64,000 bases of DNA from CAVRQM01 sp963723455 (lineage in GTDB: Bacteria > Pseudomonadota > Alphaproteobacteria > Acetobacterales > Acetobacteraceae): the NCBI GenBank assembly GCA_963723455.1, contig CAVRQM010000002.1, positions 7,129 to 71,128 of the forward strand, written 5' to 3'. Shown piece by piece: positions 27,078-41,237 of the stretch. Position numbers and translations under genes: made by a program. Under the pieces are notes generated by a model, which saw only the letters and a program-made list of their open reading frames with translations, was not told the DNA's origin and searched no databases. Every line of letters starts with the position of its first letter. The first letter of the stretch is position 1.

Positions 27078-28624
27078 TCACTGTAGCGGCGGGCGGAAGT
27101 CGAAGGCGAACACGCGGCCGTCGCCGCCCACGAACAGCCGCCCCTCGGCGGCGATCAGGGTTGACAGGTGGCGCACCCCCGCGACGGCATCCTGCTGGCC
27201 GCCGCCGGCGAACAGCACCTGGCCGGTATCGCCGCGGAACCCGTGCAGCAATTCGTCGCCCTCGCCGCCCACCATCCAGACCACCGGGTCGGCGCGGCCA
27301 TCCGTCGTGGTCACGATCGGCGCGCTGGCGCCGGAGAAGTTGGCGCACCATGCCGTGCGCAGGCCGGGCGGAATGCCCGCCGTCACGAGCAGCGCCACCA
27401 GCGTCGAGCCGCCGCCCGGCGACGGGCAGGACGAGCCGCTGGCGTGGAACGCCACCATCTCGCCGCCCAGGGCGGGGTAGGCGGCGGCGGCGTTGATGAT
27501 TGCGCTGGTGGCGACCTGCTGGACGACCAGCTGGCCGCCGATGCCGCCCAGATTGGCGCGGTCGAGCAGGTAGGCGTTGCCGTCCTTGCCCAGCGCCAGC
27601 AACATTTTCTGCGCTGCTCCGCCGGCGCCCGGCACGTCGATCGGCAGCGGCCCGGTGCCGCCCAGATCGGCGTCGTTGTTGTCCAGTGTCTGCCAGTTGG
27701 CCGGCGCGAAGTAATCCTGCGACGCCTGCGAGTGCGACAAATCCGGCGGCAGGCGGATGATCGCCTCGCCATCGGCCCAGCTCGACGTGCCCGCCGTGTT
27801 GCCGGTGGCGACGAACATCGACTGCCCGTCATCGGCCAGCGCGCCGAGCGCCCAGATGCCGCCCCTGGCTGCGCGGCTGACCCAGGCGCCCGTGACGCGG
27901 GGGCGCGCCACGTCCAGCCCGACGACCCAACCGTGATACGAGTTGCAGTCGCCGCTGTTGCCAAACGCGACATATAGCCGGCCGTGCAGCAGGGCCAGGG
28001 CGCTGCGCTGGGTCTGGATGGTGGGCGTGAAGGTCAGGCTGCGGCGGGCCAGTTCGTCGGCGATGTCGATCGGCCAGCCGGGCAGGATTGAGCCGTCGGC
28101 GAGCGACAATCCGAACACCAGGTGCCGCGCATCGTTGCCGCGCCGGTTGATGAACGCATCCAGGAACACCGCGCCCGAGGCCGCGTCGATCACCGGGGTC
28201 CCGGTGACGCCGAGCGGGCTGATGTTGGCGCAGGGCAAATCCGAATGCGGCACCACCTTGCCCAGCACGCGTTGCCAGAGCGGGGCGCCGGTCTTGGCGT
28301 CGATCGCCTCGACGACGTTGGACTCGCTGGCCACGATCAGCATGCCGTGCGCCGCCCCGGCGGGCCGCCAGTATAGCGGCTGAGCGTAGCTGTGCCCTTC
28401 ACGCGCCCGTCGAACCCGTGGTCACGGTGCACGCTTTCCGCCGCGCGCCAGGTCAGGCCTGGCACGACGTAGTGGCCGCTGCGCGCTGCGTCGCCGTGAA
28501 AGGACAGGATGCCCGAACCGGCTGCCGCCGGCGTCTGAGCCGTCGCGGACCCCGCTCCCGCTCCCAACGCGCAGGCTGCAAATCCGATCGCCGCAGCAAG
28601 GCAGGACAGGCGGTGCAGGTGCAT
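27078..28624 (-). pseudogene. Secreted PQQ-like beta-propeller protein (one frameshift)
   Basis: A protein of about 515 residues with a signal peptide (LSCLAAAIGFAACALGAGAG, cut after TAQ) and a propeller domain. After the break the body is intact: MLIVASESNVVEAIDAKTG, GTPVIDAASGAVFLDAF, RLYVAFGNSGDCNSYHGWVV and RLFVGGDGRVFAFDF at the end. It resembles the outer-membrane PQQ-binding-like repeat proteins rather than a quinoprotein dehydrogenase; no dehydrogenase cysteine pair is seen. The shift is at about 28386-28396 and looks like one missing C (GGGCAC for GGGCCAC), unlike most others. Function unknown. Confidence 0.75.
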
Positions 28625-28789
28625 GCACTTTCTCCGGGCTGTACTCAGGTCCTGGCCGATGCTGTCCCGCGCCACGCCGGTCCGGGCAGGGCGTCATCCA
28701 CGCAGGCCGCTTGCCCTCCGTCAACCACAGGCCGAACCCGAAGCCTACGCAGCCGGCGTCACACACTCCGGCCAGCAACGAGACCGAGA

Positions 28790-28820
28790 AACAAAAAGGG
28801 GCCACCCGAAGGTGGCCCCC
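28790..28820 (-). terminator. Rho-independent terminator with UUCG tetraloop
   Basis: On the minus strand GGGGCCACC-TTCG-GGTGGCCCC (28819-28798) is followed by five T. It lies 54 bases after the stop of the 18-codon ORF and 166 bases before the propeller gene, so it ends a short transcript or attenuates read-through. Confidence 0.88.
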
Positions 28821-28873
28821 GCCTCGACGACAGGCCGCGCCTGTCAGCGATACTGGATCCCAAGCACGCGAAC

Positions 28874-28930
28874 TCAGGCAATAGCGAGCGATCCAGCGCG
28901 CGACGCGCGCGGCATGGTGAAGCTAGACAC
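28874..28930 (-). CDS. 18-residue ORF with extended perfect Shine-Dalgarno
   Basis: GTG 28930 opens an 18-codon frame, MSSFTMPRASRAGSLAIA, ending in TGA. Its ribosome site is exceptional: 17 bases on the mRNA are an exact complement of the 16S rRNA 3' end, with the GGAGG core seven bases from the GTG. A strong terminator follows 54 bases after the stop. The transcript would be about 165 nt. I know no family for the peptide. It may be a leader peptide for the downstream propeller gene, a free-standing small protein, or a ribosome-capturing RNA. ATG at 28915 is an internal start. The remaining parts of 28625-29024 show nothing else. Confidence 0.6.
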   Translation of the reverse strand: MSSFTMPRASRAGSLAIA

Positions 28931-28946
28931 TGGATCACCTCCTTTC
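28930..28946 (-). promoter_or_regulatory. 17-base ribosome-binding site complementary to 16S 3' end
   Basis: GAAAGGAGGTGATCCAG on the minus strand complements the 16S tail CTGGATCACCTCCTTTC without a gap. Its last G is the first base of the GTG start. Normal sites in this window match four to six bases. Confidence 0.8.
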
Positions 28947-28962
28947 GGTTGTTGCAGGCGCC

Positions 28963-28991
28963 AACGTGGCATCGCGACCGCCCGGATGCAA
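28963..28991 (-). promoter_or_regulatory. Candidate promoter of the small ORF
   Basis: On the minus strand TTGCAT (28991-28986) and CACGTT (28968-28963) are 17 bases apart, upstream of the ribosome site. The -35 is good and the -10 weak. Confidence 0.35.
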
Positions 28992-29024
28992 GCGCCCGGA
29001 CCCTCGGCGACGGATCGGCCGCGA

Positions 29025-29584
29025 TCAGCCCGGCAGCAGCACCTTGTCGATGACCTGGATCACGCCGTTGGACTGCTTGACATCATAAGTCGAGATGGTC
29101 GCGACATCGCCCTTGGCGTCGCGCAGCACGAGTTCGACGGGCCGTTCATCATCGAGGTCAGCTTCTCGCCCTCGACTGTGGTCAGCATCGCCTCGCCGTG
29201 GCCGGCGCGGATTGCGGCGCGCAGCTTGGCCGCGGTCGCAGGCCCGGCACCACGTGGTAGGTGAGGATCTTGGTCAGGGTCGCCTTGTTCTCCGGCTTCA
29301 CCAGGTTATCGACCGTGCCGGCCGGCAGGGCGGCGAACGCCTCGTTGGTCGGCGCGAACACGGTGAATGGGCCGGCGCCGCTGAGCGTATCGACCAGACC
29401 CGCCGCCTTGACCGCGGCGACCAGCGTGGTGTGGTCGGCCGAGTTGACGGCGTTGGCGACGATGGTCTTGTTGGGATACATCGCCTGCGCCGCCCACCAT
29501 GACCGTGTTCACGGCGGCGACGGCGAGGGCGGGGGCGGCGGCGGTCAGCATCACCGCCGCGACGGCGGCAAAACGGCGCTTCAT
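29025..29584 (-). pseudogene. Secreted fasciclin-domain protein (three frameshifts)
   Basis: A protein of about 185 residues with a signal peptide (KRRFAAVAAVMLTAAAPALA) and one fasciclin (FAS1) domain: TIVANAVNSADHTTLVAAVK, the H1 block GPFTVFAPTNEAFAALPAGT, LTKILTYHVVPG and a C-terminal SNGVIQVIDKVLLPG. FAS1 proteins mediate adhesion at the cell surface. Breaks are near 29483, 29240 and 29136; the first is an added G, the latter two fit a lost base. Start ATG 29584, stop TGA 29025. Confidence 0.8.
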
Positions 29585-29686
29585 GGTCTGTGTCTCCTGG
29601 TTGTCCGACGATCGTTGCGACCGCCTGAACCTGTTAGTCGCGAGCCGCCCCGCTGGATGCAGCGCGCCGCCCGAAACTCGCCGACC

Positions 29687-31253
29687 CTACGCCGTCGGCG
29701 CTGGATCCAGCGCCGACAGGTATGCGGCGGCACGGGCGCGGATCGCGTCGCGCCGGGCCGGATCCATCCGCTCCCAGTTGCGCAACGGCATCGACATCCG
29801 GGTGTTGCCGGCGAACCGCCGCGCGTGCCGGGCGATGAAGTCCCAATACAGGAAGTTGAACGGGCACGCCGCCTCGCCCACTGCGTCGCGCACGTCATAG
29901 CGGCAGCCGGCGCAGTAGTCGCTCATGCGGTTGATGTAGGCGCCGGACGCGGCGTACGGCTTGGACCCGACGATGCCCCCATCGGCGAACAGCGACATGC
30001 CGCGCGTGTTCGGCATCTCCACCCATTGATACGCGTCGGCGTACACGACCATGTACCAGTCATCGACCTGGTCCGGGTCCAGCCCGGCCAGCAGCGCGAA
30101 ATTGCCGGTGACCATCAGCCGCTGGATGTGGTGGGCGTAGGCGTTCTGCCGGGTCTGCGCGATCGCCTCGGCCATGCAGCGCATGTCGGTCTCGCCCGAC
30201 CAGTAGAACCACGGCAGGTTCCGCGTGGCGCCGAGCGCGTTCAGCCGGTCGTAGCCGGGCATGTTCAGCCAATAGATGCCGCGCACGAACTCGCGCCAGC
30301 CGAGCACTTGTCGAATGAAGCCCTCGACCGCGTTCAATGGCGCGCGCCCGTCGCGCCACGCCGAACTCGGCGGCGCGGCAGACGCGCAGCGGTTCAAGCA
30401 GCCCGGCGTTCAGCGAGGTCGAGATCCGGCTGTGAAACAGGCTGGCCGCGCCGGCCTTCATCGCGTCCTGCCAATCGCCGAACTGCGCCAGGCGGTGGCG
30501 CACGAAATCGTCCAGCGCCGCCCCGGCCTGCTCCGCCGTCACCGGCAGGGCGAAATCATCCAGTCGGCCGAAATGTCCGGCGAACCGGGCCGCCACCATC
30601 GTCATCACGTCGCGGGTGATGGCGTCCGGCGGGAAGCTCGGCACCTCGGGCAGGGTCGTGCGCGGCGGCAGCCGCTTGCGGTTCTCGGCATCGTAGTTCC
30701 AGCGGCCGCCCGCCGGCACGCCGTCCGGCTCCTGCAGGATCGCGTAGCGGCGGCGCATGTCGCGATAGAAGAACTCCATGCGCAACTGCCGCTTGCCGGC
30801 CGCCCAGTCGCGGAACTCGGCGATGCGGCACAGGAAGCGGTCGTCATCGCGGATGTCCACCGGCACGCCGGCCGCCTCGTGCCAGCTGCGCATGTCGTCC
30901 AGCAGCCGCCATTCGCCTGGCTCGGTGACCACGATCGAAGCCGCCCGGTGCCGCGCGGCGGCACGGACGGTCTCGCCGCGCAGGCTGTGGGTGTTCCCCG
31001 GGTCGTCCAGCCGCACGTAATCCACCGCCACGCCCCGCGACCGCAGCCGGTCGGCGAAATGCCGCATCGCCGACAGCACCAGCGCGATCTTCTTCGGGTG
31101 ATGCCGAACATAGGTGCACTCGGCCATCACCTCGGCCATCACCACCACGTCGCCCGGCATCGCGTCGCGCAGCGACGAGATACCGTCCGAACACTGGTCG
31201 CCCAGGACGAGCCGCAAGGTGGGGCGTTGCCTGGCAGGGCGGGGCTTGGCCAT
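29687..31253 (-). pseudogene. Iron-sulfur bacterial cryptochrome/photolyase (one frameshift)
   Basis: A flavoprotein of about 520 residues of the FeS-BCP (CryB/PhrB) class, which includes (6-4) photolyases. N-terminal LRLVLGDQCSDGISSL and KIALVLSAMRHFA are followed by the FAD domain (VEGFIRQVLGWREFVRGIYW). Iron-sulfur cysteines are in SDYCAGCRYDVRD and AACPFNFLYWDF near the C-terminus. One break at 30363-30368 separates RVCRAAE from WRDGRAPLNAVEG. Start ATG 31253. Together with the class I enzyme at 15-17 kb it gives the organism two distinct photolyases. Confidence 0.87.
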
Positions 31254-31395
31254 CGCCGGAGGATGGTTTTCCGTGCAGCGTTGGCAAGGGACAGCGTGCC
31301 TCCAGGCTCGGCCGGCATGCGCGACAACCTGTCCTCGCCATGCCATAGTCCGGCGCGCCCGGCGTCTGGCCGGGCTGGAGGTGGTCCGCCGGGCG

Positions 31396-31941
31396 ATGCA
31401 CCAATTGCTGCTGCTGCGTCATGCCAAGTCGTCCTGGGACGAGCCGGGCCTGGCCGACCGCGAACGGCCGCTCAATCCGCGTGGCCGGGCCGCCGCCGCG
31501 GCGCTGCGTCAGGCGATGCGCGACATCGGGCTGGCGCCGGACCTGATCCTGGTCTCGCCGGCGCGGCGCACGCTGCAGACCATGGCGGCGCTGGAGCCGT
31601 GGGACGAGACGCCGCTGGTCGAGCCGGTCGAGGCGCTGTACCTGGGGAGCCAGGCGCAACTGCTCGGTGCGCTCAACGGCGTGGCCATGACGGTGCGCAG
31701 CGTGCTGCTGATCGGCCACAATCCCGGCCTGCACGAGCTGGCGACGCTGCTGGTGGGCGAGCAGATGACGCCGGCCAATGCCGACATGCGCCATTTGGCA
31801 GAAGGCATGCCGACTGGCGCGCTGGCCGAGTTCGCCATCGCCGTCCCCTGGTCGGAGCTGCGCGCCGGCGGCGGCCGGCTGACCCGCTATCTGGCGCCGC
31901 GCGACCTGGCCGCCGGGGCGCGGAGCCAGGCGCCGACCTGA
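31396..31941 (+). CDS. sixA: SixA-type histidine phosphatase
   Basis: A 181-residue phosphoglycerate-mutase-fold phosphatase. The catalytic RHG box is in LLLRHAKSSWDEPGLAD (R and H at residues 8-9) and the second histidine in LLIGHNPGLHELA. SixA in E. coli removes phosphate from the phospho-histidine of phosphotransfer proteins. ATG 31396 was chosen because the motif must lie at the extreme N-terminus. It is followed closely by the CYTH-CHAD gene, both linked to phosphate or polyphosphate chemistry, probably one operon. Confidence 0.87.
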   Translation: MHQLLLLRHAKSSWDEPGLADRERPLNPRGRAAAAALRQAMRDIGLAPDLILVSPARRTLQTMAALEPWDETPLVEPVEALYLGSQAQLLGALNGVAMTVRSVLLIGHNPGLHELATLLVGEQMTPANADMRHLAEGMPTGALAEFAIAVPWSELRAGGGRLTRYLAPRDLAAGARSQAPT

Positions 31942-31950
31942 GGCTGCGGG

Positions 31951-33502
31951 TTGGACGCGGTTGCGGCCGATGCCGGGGCGGCTGCGGGACTGAGCGAGGC
32001 TGCGCCGGAGGTGGCGCTCGACCTGGCCCTGCATCCCGATGACGCCGGGCTGGTCTGGCGCGCGCCGGCGCTGGCGGCGTGGCGTCAGGGACGGCGGGTG
32101 GGCAGCACGCCGGTCCTGATCCGCTGGCACGACACGCCGGACGGGGCGCTGGCCGCGTCCGGGCTGGTGATCGCCGAAAGCCGGTCCGGCGCGCGCACCG
32201 CCTGGCGGCTGGAGGCGCGGGACCGCGCCGGCGCGGCGCTGTGCGCCCCTGTCTCGGCCATCGCCAGGACCGCCGCGGCGCTGGCGCAAGCGGCGCCGGA
32301 ACTCGGCGCGCTGCGATCCGCGCGACCTGGTCACCATCGGTCAGTTGTCAGGGCTGTGCCGCTGGCTGCGCCCCGATCCGCAGCTCGGCCTGGCGTCGAT
32401 CGCGGTGACGCGCGGCACGGTGGACGGGGCCAGGGGATCGCGCGCGGTGTGCCGGGTCGCCTTGGAGGGACGCGCCGCCGAGGCGTTCGCCCTGGCGCAC
32501 GCGCTGGCCGGCACGCTGCGCCTGTCGGTGCCGGAAGCGGGGCTGGCGGCCGAGGCGTTCGCAGCGCACGGGACCGCAGCACCGCCGCGCCATCTGGGCG
32601 CGCCCGTGCTGCCGCCGCACGCCTCGGTGGACCAGGCGCTGGGGATGCTGCTGGGCCAGCTCGGCGACGTGCTGCTGCATTGGTCGCGCCTGGCCGGCCC
32701 GGATGCCGAACCGGAGCCGGTGCACCAGATGCGCGTCGCCGTCCGCCGCCTGCGCTCGGCGCTGAAGGTGTTCGGCCCCGCCGCCGCCTGCCCGGCGCTG
32801 GATGCGGCGCAGGACGGATTGCGGGCGCTGGGCCAGAGCCTGGGCGGCGCGCGCGACTGGGACGTGTTCCTGCGCGGCCTGGGGCGCACCGTCGGCGCCG
32901 AGTTCGCGACCGAACGCGCGGTCAGCCGCATGCTCGCCGCTGCCGAACGGCAGCGCCGGTCGCGCTATGCCGAGCTGGCCTGCGTCCTGGACGGTGCCGA
33001 TTTCCGCCGGCTGCTGCTGGCGCTCGCCGAACTCGCCGCGACCCGGCCGTGGCGCTGCGGCCCGCCGGACGCGGCCGGCGCGGCCGAACCGCGGCCGGCG
33101 CTGCTGGACAGCGGCCTGGCGGAGTTCGGCCGCCAGGCGCTGCACCGCCGCCTGCGCCGGGTCGTCCGCGCCGGCAGCCGGTTCGACGGCCGCAGCGCCG
33201 AGGAGCTGCATGCCCTGCGGCTGCAATGCAAGCAGCTGCGCTATGCCTGCGAGCTGTTCGCGCCGGCATTTCCCGGCCGCGCTGCGCAGCGTTTCGCCCG
33301 CCGCCTGGCCAGCGTGCAGGAGCGGCTGGGCGCGCTGAACGATGGCGCGGTCGCCGCGGCGCTGATGCAGCAACTCGGGCCGGGACGCGGGCTGGCGAGC
33401 GGCCTCGTGCGCGGCTTCGTGGCCGCCCGCGACGACGACGCGCGGGCGCGCGCCGGGCGCAGCTGGCGGCGGTTCCGCCGCTGCGCGCCGTTCTGGACCT
33501 GA
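31951..33502 (+). pseudogene. CYTH and CHAD domain protein (one frameshift)
   Basis: A protein of about 515 residues. The N-terminal half is a worn CYTH (triphosphate tunnel) domain (VALDLALHPDDAGLVWR, PVLIRWHDTPDGAL), the C-terminal half a CHAD domain with the histidine-rich helices HQMRVAVRRLRSALKVFG (about 255) and ELHALRLQCKQLRYACELF. CHAD binds polyphosphate; CYTH partners hydrolyse triphosphate. One break near 32308 (extra base before DLVTIGQLSGL). The start is uncertain: TTG 31951 or a later GTG. It follows sixA by nine bases. Confidence 0.78.
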
Positions 33503-33530
33503 CCGGCCCGGTTTGATCAAACCGGGCCGG
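33503..33530. terminator. Perfect 28-base palindrome, CYTH-CHAD / malic enzyme
   Basis: A 12-base arm at 33503-33514 pairs perfectly with 33519-33530 around GATC, directly after the CYTH-CHAD stop. No T tract follows. A terminator is likely; an operator for the malic enzyme 39 bases downstream is possible. Confidence 0.6.
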
Positions 33531-33568
33531 CGACCCTACGCTGGCGCAGGCGGAAACCGGGGGAACGG

Positions 33569-35843
<2,275 letters not shown>

Positions 35844-35958
35844 AGAACCAGCCATGCCTGGCCGCCCCCGGATGCGAAGAAACGCTTGAAGTCGCCCGCG
35901 GCCGGATCGATCGTGCAGGACAGCAACGGCGCAGCAAGCCGCCGAGCAGGGGGAGACG

Positions 35959-37075
35959 ATGATGCGTGACCGTCCCGGGCTTCTCGCGAGCCTCGCCGCC
36001 GCGATCACGCTGAGCGCGGCAATCTCCGCCTGGCCCGCTCATGCCGCTGGCGATGCGGTCGCCGAGGCGGCGGCCGCGGTCGCGCGCTATGCCGGCCCGC
36101 AGACCACGTGGCAGGGCCCGACTTCAGCGCCCAAGCCGCAGCAGGGCAAGTCGATCGTCTATCTGTCGGGCGACGAGCAGAACGACATCTCGCGCGAGTA
36201 CCGGGCTGTACATGAAACAGGCCGCCGCGCATCTCGGCTGGACGGTGACCGTGATCGACGGCAAGGGCAGCCCGGCGACCTGGGTTTCCGGCTTCAATCA
36301 GGCGATCGCGCTGAAGCCTGACGGCATCGCGATCTTCGCCGACGCCAAGAGCCTGCAAGGGCCGATCGGCGCGGCCGTCGCGCAGGGCATGCCAGTGATC
36401 GGCCTGCACGCGGCCTCGCTGCCGGGGCCACAGCCGGATCTGCATCTGTTCGTGAACATCCAGGAGGACCCGCGCGAGATCGGCAAGGCCGAAGCCGACT
36501 GGGCGATCGCCGACAGCCACGGCACCGCCCGCGTCGTCGTCGTCACCCACAACGAATACCAGATCGCGCAGACCAAATCCGCCGCGACGCGCGACGCGAT
36601 CCAGGCCTGCTCCGGCTGCAAGGTGCTCGACTATTCCAACTTCCCCGCCTCGGAGGCGGCGCAGCGGATGCCGCAGTTGACCACCAGCTGGGTGCAGCGG
36701 TTCGGGCTGCCGATCTACATCACCTCGGTCGGCGACAACGACCTGGATTTCGCGGTCCCGTCGCTGCGCGCCTCGGGCGTGCCACCGGCGCAGGCGAAGC
36801 TGATTGGCGCGGACGGCAATCGCTCCGCCTATGAGCGGATCCGCCGCGGCAACCAGTATCAGACGGTCACGGTCTCCGAGCCGATCGAGTTGCAGGCCTA
36901 TCAGGCGATCGACGAGTTCAACCGCGCCTTCAACAAGGCGCCGCCGAGCGGCTTCGTGCAGCCGCCGTACCTGGTGACGGCGCAGAACATCGGGCAGGCT
37001 GGCGGGCCGCGCAATCTGTTTGTGCCCGGCAACGACTACAAGGCGCGCTACCTCAAGATCTGGGGCGTTCGATAG
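35959..37075 (+). pseudogene. Sugar ABC transporter substrate-binding protein, second system (one frameshift)
   Basis: A binding protein of about 371 residues with a signal peptide (LLASLAAAITLSAAISAWPA, cut after HAA). After KSIVYLSGDEQNDISREY the frame breaks at 36195-36205 (extra C), then runs clean: GLYMKQAAAHLGWTVTVIDG, GFNQAIALKPDGIAIFADAK, LLIGADGNRSAYERIRRG. It is a distant RbsB-type protein. It starts the operon SBP-ATPase-permease, 115 bases after malic enzyme. No sugar enzyme is linked. Confidence 0.83.
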
Positions 37076-37082
37076 CGCCGTC

Positions 37083-38590
<1,508 letters not shown>

Positions 38591-38594
<4 letters not shown>

Positions 38595-39622
38595 GCGACA
38601 CCGCGCCCGGGTCCGGGTCGCGGCGCGGGCTGTCGCACCTGGTCTCCACCTGGGGGCTGCTGGCGCTGCTGGTCGTGCTGCTGGTGGCGTTCTCGGCGCT
38701 GAAGCCGGACACGTTCCCGACCTATTTTAATTTCCGCGCGATCGTGAACAACAAGTCGGTGCAGGCGATCCTGGCGCTGGCGGTGTTCGTGCCGATGACC
38801 GCCAGCCATTTCGACCTCTCGGTGGGTTTCCTGCTGGGCATCGCGCAGGTCCTGGTAATCGGGTTGCAGGGCAGCGGCCTGGCGTGGCCCGCGGCGGCCG
38901 GGATCGTGCTGCTGCTAGGCGCGGCCGTGGGCCTGGCTAACGGACTGCTGGTGACGGTCGTCGGCATCGACAGCTTCATCGCGACACTCGGCACCGGCAC
39001 GCTGATCTACGGGATCAACGAATGGTACACCGGCGGCCAGCAGGTGGTGGCGAGCCTGCCCGACAGCTTCCTGGGGATCTCCGGCGCGGTGGGCGGTGTC
39101 CCGCTGCCCGCCCTGTATGTGGCGGCGATCGGCGGCGCGCTGTTCGGGTTCTTCGAATACCTGCCGGCGGGCCGGTATCTATATGTGCTGGGCGCCAGCC
39201 CGCGCGCCGCCGAGCTGAACGGCATTTCGGCGCGCCGCTACGTGACCGGCGCCTTCATCGCCGCGGGAGTGCTGTCGGCGTTCGCCGGCATCGTGCTGCA
39301 GTCGCAGCTGGAAGTAGGTCAGAGCTCGGTCGGGCCGGAGTATCTGCTGCCGGCGTTCACCGCGGCGCTGCTGGGCGCGACATCGGTCAAGCCGGGGCGG
39401 GTCAACGTGCTGGGCACGCTGCTCGCGGTCGCCGTGCTGGCGGTGACGGTGGCGGGGCTGAACCAGCTGGGCGCGCCGTTCTTCGTGGAGCCGATCTTTG
39501 ACGGCGCCATGCTGATCCTGGCGGTGGGTCTCGCGGTCACCGCGGCCCGCCAGCGCACCCGGCTGGGCGCGAAGGCGGATGCCGCCCAGACCACGCACAG
39601 CGCGGCCGAACCCGCGGCATAG
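38591..39622 (+). CDS. Sugar ABC transporter permease
   Basis: A 343-residue RbsC-type permease with eight or more membrane segments and the family loops ASHFDLSVGFLLGIAQVLVI, DSFIATLGTGTLIYGINEWY and ELNGISARRYVTGAFIAAGV. It ends 25 bases before the insertion element. Intact frame throughout. Together with the two upstream genes it forms a complete importer, separate in sequence and ATPase type from the system at 21-24 kb. Confidence 0.92.
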
Positions 39623-39653
39623 CGACACTGGGCCTCACTCCGGGAGTGTACGA

Positions 39654-39696
39654 CCCGAGACATAGGTGACACAACGTTCCGGACACATGGGTAAAC
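39654..39696 (+). repeat. Left terminal inverted repeat of the IS
   Basis: Begins CCCGAGACATAGGTGACA and contains a second half-site GTTCCGGACACATGGG. It pairs with the reverse complement of 40892-40934 with one gap. Confidence 0.7.
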
Positions 39697-39722
39697 TTTT
39701 CCCCTTTTCGGGAGGGGTGTTG

Positions 39723-41026
<1,304 letters not shown>

Positions 41027-41042
41027 GCCCGCGGAGCGGCCG

Positions 41043-41070
41043 GCTATAGCAAGCGCCGCCATCGCTGCAA
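41043..41070 (-). promoter_or_regulatory. Promoter of tRNA-Lys
   Basis: On the minus strand TTGCAG (41070-41065) and TATAGC (41048-41043) are 16 bases apart, about 17 bases before the tRNA 5' end. Confidence 0.65.
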
Positions 41071-41163
41071 ACCCCTGAAGCGGCCGTGCCGCGCGGAGCT
41101 GCCCGAACGGTGGTCGGATCACACCCCCGCCAGCCGCCCGAATGGCCGGGGGGCCGCAATGGC

Positions 41164-41192
41164 TTGCGGCGCCGCCCGACCTACAATATGTA
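41164..41192 (+). promoter_or_regulatory. Promoter of the YbbN operon
   Basis: TTGCGG (41164-41169) and TATGTA (41187-41192) are 17 bases apart, 46 bases before the thioredoxin-like gene. Confidence 0.5.
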
Positions 41193-41237
41193 TACCGCGT
41201 CCAGCACCCGGACGACCCGCAGGCGAGGACAACCCCG

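Noticed and set aside
28930..28946. The + strand reads exactly like the 3' end of 16S rRNA
   Set aside because: Only 17 bases match and no other rRNA sequence surrounds them; on the other strand the same bases sit at ribosome-site distance from a start codon, which explains them better.
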